From positions 1-40,245 of the forward strand of contig CAMWWW010000001.1 in the NCBI GenBank assembly GCA_947178015.1: DNA of 40,245 bases. Direction: 5' to 3'. This document shows positions 34,147 to 40,245 of this stretch, in pieces; the first letter of the stretch is position 1; every line of letters begins with the position of its first letter. This DNA is from an uncultured Clostridia bacterium. GTDB taxonomy: Bacteria > Bacillota > Clostridia > Lachnospirales > Lachnospiraceae. A program made the position numbers and the translations under genes. The notes beneath the pieces were generated by a model that was not told the DNA's origin, searched no databases, and was given only the letters and a program-made list of their open reading frames with translations.

Positions 34147-34407
34147 TTGAAAAGCTATATTGAAGAGCGGGCTGTGGAAATAGCCAATTTTATTATTGAC
34201 AATAATGCCACTGTGCGCCAGACAGCCAAGCAGTACGGCATCAGCAAAAGCACAGTACATAAGGATATGACAGAGCGTCTTTATGAGCTGAATCCTTCGC
34301 TTGCAGGGCAGGTGCGGAAGGTTTTAGATGTCAATAAATCAGAGCGCCATATCCGCGGTGGTCTGGCTACCAGAGAAAAGTACCTATCCAAACACAAAGA
34401 AATGTGA
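34147..34407 (+). CDS. spoIIID: SpoIIID, sporulation transcriptional regulator
   Basis: An 86-residue DNA-binding protein that switches mother-cell gene expression during sporulation. The sequence IEERAVEIANFIIDNNATVR, AKQYGISKSTVHKDMTERL (helix-turn-helix) and SERHIRGGLATREKYL matches the SpoIIID family along its length. The start codon is TTG at 34147 with AGAGG 7 bp upstream; no nearer ATG or GTG fits. The gene faces away from the Cache chemoreceptor and is followed 35 bp later by a CmpB-family gene. A sigma-E-type promoter lies directly upstream, so the host probably sporulates. Confidence 0.95.
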   Translation: MKSYIEERAVEIANFIIDNNATVRQTAKQYGISKSTVHKDMTERLYELNPSLAGQVRKVLDVNKSERHIRGGLATREKYLSKHKEM

Positions 34408-34442
34408 TATGATAGGAGCAAACAAAGGAAAAGAGGGAAGCT

Positions 34443-35264
34443 ATGTACAACTATAGCCTGTTTCAGTGGATGATGTTTTTCTTCGTTTATTGCTTCTTTG
34501 GCTGGTGCATTGAATCTACCATTGTCTCAATAAGCAAGCGTCAATTGGTCAATCGTGGATTTCTGCGGATTCCCATGCTGCCGCTTTACGGAACTGGAGC
34601 TGTTTTAATTCTGTTTCTCACCATTCCAGTTAGGGAGAACATAATAGCAGTCTATCTGGTGGGACTCACCGGAGCCACTATTCTGGAATATATTACTGGT
34701 ATGATTATGGAATCCCTGTTTAAGATGAAATACTGGGACTACAGCCATCATAGATTTCAGCTTCATGGGCGCATCTGCTTAAGCTCCTCCCTGTTCTGGG
34801 GAGTTTTGTCCGTTGCCCTCATGGAATCGATCCATCCGCCAATTGAGCGCTGGATACTAAGCTTAAATCCGATCGCTGTATCCATCGGGGTGTGCATAAC
34901 CGCCTGTCTTATGCTTGCAGATACCATTGTCTCCGCAAGAGCAGCGCTTGATCTTGCCAAAGTTCTGGAACATCTATCTGCGGCGCGGGAGGAGATCGAA
35001 CGCCTTGGTTTACAGCTAGACGAGCTTAAAGAAACAGCGCAGCAGCAGATTGAAGATATCAAAGAGGGGAAAGATAAGATCAAAGAGCATATTGAAGAAA
35101 TTAAGAAGCAGCTAAGCGAGCTGTCAACTGCGCGGGAATCCGAGATCTCGCATCTAGGCTTTTTTAAACTGGAGTTATTAAAAGGGCATCCCACTGCCTA
35201 CTCAAAAAAGTTCAATCTTACTCTGCGAGAGCTAAAAGATCGCATATACACGAAAAAAAGATAG
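34443..35264 (+). CDS. CmpB-family putative ABC transporter permease-like membrane protein with coiled-coil tail
   Basis: A 273-residue protein of the PF06541 (ABC_trans_CmpB) type, of unknown function despite the name. Four to five membrane segments fill the first 170 residues (FQWMMFFFVYCFFGWCIEST, LPLYGTGAVLILFL, and the conserved EYITGMIMESLFKMKYWDYS). A charged coiled coil follows (about 185-250: EEIERLGLQLDELKETAQQQ, EHIEEIKKQLSELSTARESE). GAGGG precedes the ATG. The gene is co-directional with spoIIID and ends inside a terminator stem, its TAG stop lying at 35262-35264. Confidence 0.82.
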   Translation: MYNYSLFQWMMFFFVYCFFGWCIESTIVSISKRQLVNRGFLRIPMLPLYGTGAVLILFLTIPVRENIIAVYLVGLTGATILEYITGMIMESLFKMKYWDYSHHRFQLHGRICLSSSLFWGVLSVALMESIHPPIERWILSLNPIAVSIGVCITACLMLADTIVSARAALDLAKVLEHLSAAREEIERLGLQLDELKETAQQQIEDIKEGKDKIKEHIEEIKKQLSELSTARESEISHLGFFKLELLKGHPTAYSKKFNLTLRELKDRIYTKKR

Positions 35265-35284
35265 CCTTATAAGCTATCTTTTTT
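35253..35284 (+). terminator. Intrinsic terminator of the spoIIID-cmpB-like unit
   Basis: GATAGC (35260-35265) and GCTATC (35273-35278) with flanking A7 and T6 runs form a strong A-rich stem and T-tail. The stop codon lies in the stem. The symmetric tails allow function in both directions. Confidence 0.9.
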
Positions 35285-35357
35285 CGCGTGCAAGGGAGAA
35301 AGCATTTTCCTTCTTGAATCTATAATCACAATTAAACATATCAATTTCGGGGGGATA

Positions 35358-35383
35358 GAGGAAGCTCCCCAGAGAGCTTCCTC
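35358..35383. repeat. Perfect 10-bp inverted repeat in a convergent gap
   Basis: GAGGAAGCTC (35358-35367) / GAGCTTCCTC (35374-35383), 6-nt loop, no T-tract on either side. A second hairpin follows at 35409-35431 (CATATCATC / GATGATATG, 5-nt loop). The gap 35285-35527 separates two convergent genes and holds no reading frame. They are probably mRNA 3' hairpins. Confidence 0.5.
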
Positions 35384-35527
35384 CAGAGTTATGAAAATGT
35401 TAAGTTATCATATCATCTCTTCGATGATATGCCTCTATCATAAAGGATAAATGTGTCTATTGTTTGTCCATTCTCTTAACTAATCATAAAATCCATAAAG
35501 AAACTTTCCCTGAAAAATAAAATTTCT

Positions 35528-36523
35528 CTAAATTTCTACCGCCTGATCCAAAAGAAATTCCAACACTTTATTATAAAGAAGATTATCTCTTATCTGATCT
35601 TCTCCTCCATAATATTCCAAAAGTGCATCCCGCTCCATACTGCTCTGGCCCACCGCCTCGTCAATCTCCTGATTTAGCTCCTCATCGCTCACGCTGATAT
35701 TCTCTTCCTTGGCTATCATCTCCAGAATCATATATTTTGCTGTCTCCTCTTGCCCATAAGACTCACAATCCTTATTAAAATCTGCCTCCGACATATTATT
35801 GGCTGCAAGCAGAGTGGTCAGATCAATGCCATACATAGCTGCAAGACTCTGATAATAGCTTTTCATCTCATCTGCGTATTTTGTCACCTGCTGTTGCGGA
35901 TATCCCTTTATGGTCGTATTATTTTTTACAACCTCCCATATCTGATTTAACTTCTGATTATCCTTGGCAAGCTGCAACTCTTTCTTCACATTCTCTGAAT
36001 ATGCCGCTACCGAATCAAAAGAGGTATTCGCTGTCACTACCTCCTCGGTAAGCTCCGCGCCGACCACGCCATTAATACCATTTACCGTCACAGTAAATAC
36101 CACTGGTTTTCCAGAAAAATCTGGATTGGGATCATATGGCTCAGGAAAATTAAGGTTTAATTCTACAGTTGATCCAAGCTTTGCGCCAACCAATCCTTCC
36201 TCAAACCCATCAATATACCGGTTTGAGCCGATTGTCAAAGACTGATTTTCCGCCGTTCCACCATCAAAAGCTACCCCATCCATCGTGCCAACATAATCAA
36301 TGATCACCGTATCGCCGTTTTCCACCGTATCACGGAAGCGACTGGCAAGCTCTGCATCGATCTCCTCCTGCGTAACATCTGGTATGGCAGTGATCTCGAT
36401 GCCTTTATACTGTCCCAGCGTTACATATTTGCTGTAATCCTCTGAATCTGTCTTCTTCCCGCAGCCAGCCAGCACAAGCACTGCACACAGAGCGGCTGCC
36501 GCTATCTTCATCCTTTTTTTCAT
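35528..36523 (-). CDS. Extracytoplasmic FKBP-type peptidyl-prolyl isomerase lipoprotein, trigger-factor-like
   Basis: A 331-residue lipoprotein: signal peptide with lipobox LAGC (C21), an FKBP domain (about 69-155: GDTVIIDYVGTMDGVAFDGG, then SNRYIDGFEEGLVGAKLGST) and a C-terminal helical domain (about 160-331) like the trigger factor C-terminal region. It probably catalyses proline isomerisation and acts as a foldase outside the membrane, as PrsA does in Bacillus. Conserved FKBP residues such as D of DYVG and F of FDGG are present. It is co-transcribed with the HIT gene (31 bp gap). The cargo proteins are unknown. Confidence 0.87.
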   Translation of the reverse strand: MKKRMKIAAAALCAVLVLAGCGKKTDSEDYSKYVTLGQYKGIEITAIPDVTQEEIDAELASRFRDTVENGDTVIIDYVGTMDGVAFDGGTAENQSLTIGSNRYIDGFEEGLVGAKLGSTVELNLNFPEPYDPNPDFSGKPVVFTVTVNGINGVVGAELTEEVVTANTSFDSVAAYSENVKKELQLAKDNQKLNQIWEVVKNNTTIKGYPQQQVTKYADEMKSYYQSLAAMYGIDLTTLLAANNMSEADFNKDCESYGQEETAKYMILEMIAKEENISVSDEELNQEIDEAVGQSSMERDALLEYYGGEDQIRDNLLYNKVLEFLLDQAVEI

Positions 36524-36554
36524 TTATTCTCTCCTCTTTATTTTCGTACAGCAC

Positions 36555-36980
36555 CTATGATAGATATTTTTTAATTCTTGCAATCAATTCTTCATATTCC
36601 GCATCTGCAAGCGTCGTTCTCGCCGGATTCATCTCAAACACGCCTCCCCATTCATAGCCATCCTTATATTTCGGCACCAGATGAAAATGAAGGTGATGTC
36701 CCGTATCACCATATGCGCCATAATTGATCTTGTCCGGGTGAAAAGCCTCTCTCAACGCTCTTGAAACCTTTGCGACGTCTGCAAAATAATCATTTCTTTC
36801 CTCATCCGTCAATTCTGTCATATCACCAATATGTGTTTTATGTGCTACAATCACTCTGCCCTCATGGCTTTGCTCCTTAAAAAGATACACCTTCGACGTC
36901 TTCAGCTCGCAGATCTTAATTCCAAATTTCGCCACCAGCTCGCCTTCCATGCAGTATGCACAATTATTATCCACTGTCAT
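36555..36980 (-). CDS. HIT-family nucleotide hydrolase
   Basis: A 141-residue histidine-triad protein. The catalytic motif HLHFHLV lies at 96-102 (H98 is the expected nucleophile), and a CxxC (C7, C10) with H50 suggests the structural zinc site of many bacterial HIT proteins. These enzymes cleave nucleoside phosphoramidates, adenylated compounds or dinucleoside polyphosphates. AAGGAGAG precedes the ATG. A near-consensus sigma-A promoter (37011-37039) lies 31 bp upstream. It heads a two-gene operon with the isomerase lipoprotein; no functional link between the two is evident. Confidence 0.9.
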   Translation of the reverse strand: MTVDNNCAYCMEGELVAKFGIKICELKTSKVYLFKEQSHEGRVIVAHKTHIGDMTELTDEERNDYFADVAKVSRALREAFHPDKINYGAYGDTGHHLHFHLVPKYKDGYEWGGVFEMNPARTTLADAEYEELIARIKKYLS

Positions 36981-37010
36981 ATACTTCTCTCTCCTTATTC
37001 TTTTCTTTGT

Positions 37011-37039
37011 ATTATAACCGTTCTTTTCATTTTTTTCAA
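37011..37039 (-). promoter_or_regulatory. Sigma-A promoter of the HIT-isomerase operon
   Basis: Minus strand TTGAAA (37034-37039), 17-bp spacer, TATAAT (37011-37016). The -35 box overlaps the stop codon of the upstream gene. Confidence 0.8.
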
Positions 37040-37656
37040 TCTTTTACGAGGATAAAGTCCGCCGCGTAGGGAAGCGTCTCTATCCAGCTACAGAAAACAT
37101 GCCATTCTGCAAGCTTATGATTCTTTCTGGCATAATACATACTGGACGCATTTTCATAATTCATTGTCACCGTGCGCATCTGATTATAGCTGCTGGGGAG
37201 AAGCTGAATTAAATCATACCAATCCTGCTTTTCCTTTGTTTCCAGATACCGCTGCCGAACCTTCTCCAAATAGGCAATCACCTGCTCCATAAAAGCCCTT
37301 GTATCCTCCGTCATCTGATCACAGCTAAAATCCTCCAGTCTAAACTCCCCGCTGTGTATCTTATGCATGGTACTGGTGGAATTGGCCACTGTTCCCACCT
37401 TATACGTATCAAATTCCTTCCACCAATACAAAGGCGCTGTGATGTCAACAGAAATAAAAATCTGACGAATAAACTTTCTATGATCGGTGCCCGCCTTTGC
37501 AAGCCTGTTTCCAAGCTCCTTATCATTTTCTCCCAAAATAAAATTTCCCTCTTCATCATATGCACTGTCCATCCTTGCCCAGCTATTCAGAGGATTCCTC
37601 GCGCCGCGAATGGCGTTTTCCATATTCATCACCGATGTTCTCTCTAAACGTATCAT
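37036..37656 (-). CDS. Conserved-type protein of unknown function, possibly ThyX-like
   Basis: A 206-residue soluble protein with no signal peptide or membrane segment. The centre (RQIFISVDITAPLYWWKEFD, then YKVGTVANSTSTMHKI) and the later RTVTMNYENASSMYYARKNH recall the flavin-dependent thymidylate synthase ThyX fold and phage proteins related to it. The ThyX catalytic RHR-x7-S motif is not clearly present, so the enzyme activity is doubtful. AGGAG precedes the ATG at 37656. A strong promoter (37687-37715) lies upstream and is divergent from hflK. No function is assigned. Confidence 0.6.
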   Translation of the reverse strand: MIRLERTSVMNMENAIRGARNPLNSWARMDSAYDEEGNFILGENDKELGNRLAKAGTDHRKFIRQIFISVDITAPLYWWKEFDTYKVGTVANSTSTMHKIHSGEFRLEDFSCDQMTEDTRAFMEQVIAYLEKVRQRYLETKEKQDWYDLIQLLPSSYNQMRTVTMNYENASSMYYARKNHKLAEWHVFCSWIETLPYAADFILVKD

Positions 37657-37686
37657 TTCATCTCTCCTGTCTATCTTTTTTATCCT

Positions 37687-37715
37687 ATTATACCCGATAC
37701 TTCCATCTGTTACAA
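37687..37715 (-). promoter_or_regulatory. Sigma-A promoter of the unassigned gene
   Basis: Minus strand TTGTAA (37710-37715), 17-bp spacer, TATAAT (37687-37692), 31 bp before the ATG. Its -35 box is 2 bp from that of the divergent hflK promoter. Confidence 0.78.
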
Positions 37716-37717
37716 TG

Positions 37718-37746
37718 TCGACTTTTACTATCTATTATGATATGAT
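37718..37746 (+). promoter_or_regulatory. Sigma-A promoter of the hflK-hflC pair
   Basis: TCGACT (37718-37723), 17-bp spacer, TATGAT (37741-37746), 81 bp before the hflK ATG. A modest -35 but good -10 box. Confidence 0.55.
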
Positions 37747-37827
37747 AGAAAAAACACAAAACCTGCTATCCGCGCTGTCTTGGCAGGCTTTGTCATCTAT
37801 TTAAAGCAGCGCAGAAATGAGGACTGC

Positions 37828-38775
37828 ATGAATAAAAAAATAGTTCGACGAATTCTTTTTCCTATTGTTCTGGTTGTTATCATCCTTTTTCTTGGTCTAA
37901 ATTCCGTCTATACCATACGAGAACAAGAACAGGCTGTTCTGACCACCTTCGGCATTGCAAGCGCCGTGACAGACCCCGGACTACATTTTAAAATTCCCTT
38001 TATCCAAAATGTCAAAAAAATAAACACCACCATTCAGGGCTTTTCCATTGGCTACGATTCCAGCAATTCATCCAATGAATCCGAATCCTTGATGATCACC
38101 TCCGACTACAATTTTGTCAACGTAGATTTCTTTGTGGAGTATAAAGTAGCCGATCCGGTCAAAGCACTCTATGCCTCCGAAGAACCCGTATTAATTCTGA
38201 AAAATATAGCCCAAAGCTGCATACGAACCGTGATCGGCAGCTACGACGTCGACAGTGTCCTAACCACAGGAAAAAATGAAATTCAATCCGTAATACGAGA
38301 ACGAATCATCTCTCAGCTTAATCTGCACGACATCGGCATCCAGCTCGTCAATATCACCATTCAGGATTCCGAGCCGCCCACGGCTGAGGTAATGGAAGCA
38401 TTTAAGGCAGTTGAAACCGCCAAACAGGGAAAAGAAACCTCCATCAACAACGCCAACAAATATCGCAATGAAAAACTTCCTGAGGCGGAAGCGCAAGCAG
38501 ATCAGATTCTTCAAAACGCAGAAGCCGCCAAGGAACAGCGCATCAACGAAGCCAACGGACAAGTAGCACGATTCAATTCCATGTACGAAGAATATATTAA
38601 AAATCCGGTTGTCACCAAGCAGCGGATGTTTTATGAAGCGATGGAAGATATCCTTCCCTCACTGAAGGTCGTTATCAATGGTACAAACAGCACCATAGAC
38701 ACAATCCTTCCTCTGGAGCCTTTCTCCACAAGCACCAGCCCAGAAAGCTCTGTGCAGCAAGAAGACGCCGAGTAA
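37828..38775 (+). CDS. hflK: HflK-like SPFH/prohibitin-family membrane protein
   Basis: A 315-residue membrane-anchored SPFH protein. Its N-terminal helix (about 7-27) is followed by the SPFH core (YTIREQEQAVLTTFGIASAV, then GLHFKIPFIQNVKKINTTIQ) and a coiled-coil rich in Ala and Glu (AEAQADQILQNAEAAKEQ). In proteobacteria HflK and HflC form a ring around the FtsH protease and limit its access to membrane proteins. Residues 1-16 of the longer frame were dropped: GAGG precedes the ATG at 37828. FtsH is not in the window. The gene is about 110 bp from hflC and begins about 80 bp after its promoter. Confidence 0.87.
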   Translation: MNKKIVRRILFPIVLVVIILFLGLNSVYTIREQEQAVLTTFGIASAVTDPGLHFKIPFIQNVKKINTTIQGFSIGYDSSNSSNESESLMITSDYNFVNVDFFVEYKVADPVKALYASEEPVLILKNIAQSCIRTVIGSYDVDSVLTTGKNEIQSVIRERIISQLNLHDIGIQLVNITIQDSEPPTAEVMEAFKAVETAKQGKETSINNANKYRNEKLPEAEAQADQILQNAEAAKEQRINEANGQVARFNSMYEEYIKNPVVTKQRMFYEAMEDILPSLKVVINGTNSTIDTILPLEPFSTSTSPESSVQQEDAE

Positions 38776-38884
38776 AAACACCTTTTTCTCCTGCACGCCC
38801 CACCCATCGTCTCATATTTCTAGCAGGCTTATGCCAGCACAGCACCACAAGCTCATAACCTACACCACACAGAAGGAGGCTACT

Positions 38885-39754
38885 ATGAAAAAAATATTAT
38901 CCATATTTGTCGTTTTTGCTATAATCGCACTATTTCTTTTATCCACCTCTATTGTGATCACACAGGAAGATGAATATAAATTAATTCGTGAATTTGGAAA
39001 GGTCGACGCAGTGATCACAGAACCCGGCATCCACTTTATGGTTCCCTTTATTCAGAGCGCAGACACACTTCCAAAACAAATACTAATCTATGATCTAGCA
39101 TCCTCTGATGTTATTACCATGGACAAAAAAACTATGATCACAGACAGCTATGTACTTTGGAGAATTCACGATCCCCTACTATTCTCCCAAACACTCAACT
39201 CTTCCATAAGCAATGCCGAAAACAGGATCGACACGGTTGTTTACAACGCCATAAAAAATGTAATCAGCAGCATGTCACAAAATGATGTTATCAGCGGGAG
39301 AGACGGTGAATTAACAGACGCCATTATGAACAATATAGGCACTACCATGGAACAATACGGCATCTCACTGCTCACGGTGGAAACAAAACAGCTTGATCTG
39401 CCCTCAGACAATAAGGCTGCCGTATATGAGCGCATGATCTCAGAACGAGACAAGATTGCCGCCACCTACAGCGCCGAGGGAAACTCTGAAGCTCAGATTA
39501 TCCGCAATGCCACGGACAAAGAAATTAGCATTATGCTCTCCACCGCCAAGGCAGAAGCGGAGCGCATCATTGCAGAGGGCGAGGCGGAATATATGAGAAT
39601 ACTATCTCAGGCATATGCCGATCAATCCAGAACCGAATTTTACTCCTTTGTGCGGGCACTCGACGCGGCAAGACTGTCCCTAAGCGGAAAAAATAAAACC
39701 CTGATCCTCTCTCCCGACTCACCGATCGCCCAGATATTTAACGGCACTCCATAG
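38885..39754 (+). CDS. hflC: HflC-like SPFH/prohibitin-family membrane protein
   Basis: A 289-residue SPFH protein. The N-terminal membrane helix (about 4-24) is followed by VITQEDEYKLIREFGKVDAV, EPGIHFMVPFIQSADTLPKQ and VIYDLASSDVITMDKK. The latter half is a charged helix with AEGNSEAQIIRNATDKEI and STAKAEAERIIAEGEAEYMR, as in HflC. The ATG at 38885 follows AAGGAGG with a 5-bp gap, which rules out the longer frame. The stop is 57 bp before repeat copy C and no hairpin terminator is seen in between. Confidence 0.87.
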   Translation: MKKILSIFVVFAIIALFLLSTSIVITQEDEYKLIREFGKVDAVITEPGIHFMVPFIQSADTLPKQILIYDLASSDVITMDKKTMITDSYVLWRIHDPLLFSQTLNSSISNAENRIDTVVYNAIKNVISSMSQNDVISGRDGELTDAIMNNIGTTMEQYGISLLTVETKQLDLPSDNKAAVYERMISERDKIAATYSAEGNSEAQIIRNATDKEISIMLSTAKAEAERIIAEGEAEYMRILSQAYADQSRTEFYSFVRALDAARLSLSGKNKTLILSPDSPIAQIFNGTP

Positions 39755-39811
39755 TGGGTGTCTAATCAAGGGGATCACAAGGACCTGTACTTTTTAAAAT
39801 TTATTCATAAT

Positions 39812-39985
39812 ATAAGTTGTATAGTCATTTTCGGAAAAGGTCCGCATAGCCAGCGCAGCTATTTCCTCCGTCACCCCGCTCTCGCTTAGTGAAAAACGTA
39901 ACGGATGCTAAGCTCGTGAACTACCTCGCTAAGCACCAACGTTTTTCAATAGGTTCCTTGAGGAAAATAGCTGCGCTGGCTATGC
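39812..39985 (+). repeat. Palindromic intergenic repeat, copy C (complete)
   Basis: The only complete copy. A conserved tail (ATAAGTTGTATAGTCATTTT...GGTCC) leads into a type I arm (39844-39868), core (39869-39959) with inner inverted repeat TGAAAAACGT / ACGTTTTTCA, and a closing arm (39960-39985) that matches the first as inverted repeat with one T inserted. The tail GGTCC...ATTTTC is not repeated on the right-hand side. It lies 57 bp past the hflC stop, entered from the tail end by that operon's transcript. No reading frame of note. Confidence 0.88.
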
Positions 39986-39996
39986 TGCTTTTGTTG

Positions 39997-40024
39997 GTAT
40001 TCTAAACACGTTTGTTTTTACTTG
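39997..40024 (+). repeat. Direct repeat, unit 1
   Basis: GTATTCTAAACACGTTTG followed by TTTTTACTTG; recurs at 40061-40090 with A to G at one position and two extra T. Spacing between unit starts is 64 bp. Only two units, so not a CRISPR. Confidence 0.7.
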
Positions 40025-40060
40025 GCACTACCGTCTCCCACCGCGTCATAGTCCATTACA

Positions 40061-40090
40061 GTATTCTAAACGCGTTTGTTTTTTTACTTG
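40061..40090 (+). repeat. Direct repeat, unit 2
   Basis: GTATTCTAAACGCGTTTG followed by TTTTTTTACTTG, the second copy of the unit at 39997-40024. The rest of 40091-40213 is AT-rich with no gene seen. Confidence 0.7.
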
Positions 40091-40213
40091 TTCTTGTAAT
40101 CTTATCTATATTATTGGATATAGTTTTGTTCTTTGGTTTTCTGATTCGCATATTATTAGATTAACTCTATAGAAGAAGAAAAACCGACGTACCTAACACA
40201 ACAGAAAAAAACA

Positions 40214-40245
40214 GCGCAGAGAATCGCCTATAGTCCTCAAGGCAC
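40214..40245 (+). repeat. Partial palindromic repeat at the right edge
   Basis: A type II arm (40214-40238) that is the exact reverse complement of 93-117 in copy A, then CAAGGCAC, the first bases of the core, at which the window ends. The same eight bases begin the window. Confidence 0.8.

Noticed and set aside
39997..40090. CRISPR array
   Set aside because: Only two imperfect units, no cas genes.
1..40245. Circular plasmid or phage of 40 kb
   Set aside because: The shared edge sequence is only eight bases inside a multi-copy repeat, and the genes are chromosomal housekeeping, motility and sporulation types with no replication or phage genes.

Overview
The window reads as one contig from a motile, spore-forming Firmicute, most likely a clostridial Lachnospiraceae. 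The support is moderate GC, strong AGGAGG-type ribosome sites, a fliW/csrA flagellar set, SpoIIID beside an Mbl-type MreB, and a wall-polysaccharide cluster ending in an LCP ligase. The species cannot be named. No tRNA, rRNA, CRISPR, transposase or phage structural gene was seen.

Layout. 1-149: copy A of a palindromic repeat. 242-10936 (minus): surface polysaccharide operon, in transcription order a thiamine-diphosphate enzyme, a sugar dehydratase/epimerase, a GtrB-like glycosyltransferase, a Wzx-like flippase, a two-domain and a single-domain GT2, a polyprenyl-phosphate sugar-phosphate transferase and an LCP ligase. A sigma-A promoter lies at 11000-11028. No Wzy polymerase or NDP-sugar synthesis gene is present. 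11127-12626 (minus): a membrane chemoreceptor. 12771-23422 (minus): late flagellar genes flgN-flgM-flgK-flgK-flgL-fliW-csrA-flaG-fliD-fliS-fliT-like. The flgN and flaG promoters match the sigma-28 consensus, and fliD appears to have a sigma-A promoter. 23631-23759: repeat copy B. 23842-27233 (minus): recD2-comF-yvyF-like. 27403-30437 (minus): mbl-flgF-flgG-flgJ, the same order as B. subtilis mbl-flhO-flhP. 30483-33936 (minus): a Cache/HAMP chemoreceptor followed by a PAS/PocR-like/GAF sensor with no output domain. 34147-35264 (plus): spoIIID behind a sigma-E-type promoter, then a CmpB-family membrane protein. 35528-36980 (minus): HIT protein and a peptidyl-prolyl isomerase lipoprotein. 37036-37656 (minus): an unassigned protein divergent from an hflK/hflC-like pair (plus, to 39754). 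39812-40245: repeat copy C, a short direct repeat and a partial repeat copy.

How it fits together. FlgM, itself transcribed from a sigma-28 promoter, sits with the hook-filament junction proteins (FlgK, FlgL), the cap (FliD) and the export chaperones (FlgN, FliS, FliT-like). FliW and CsrA should tie flagellin translation to filament export. The basal-body rod genes are kept apart with mbl. The polysaccharide genes make a lipid-linked repeat unit, flip it and probably ligate the product to peptidoglycan.

The most unusual signal is the palindromic non-coding repeat. All three copies lie 57-92 bp past the stop codon of an operon and are entered from the same end by its transcription. Each element has a conserved core, while the long inverted-repeat arms come in two unrelated sequence types that match within an element. 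Both window edges fall inside this element, at the boundary between arm and core.
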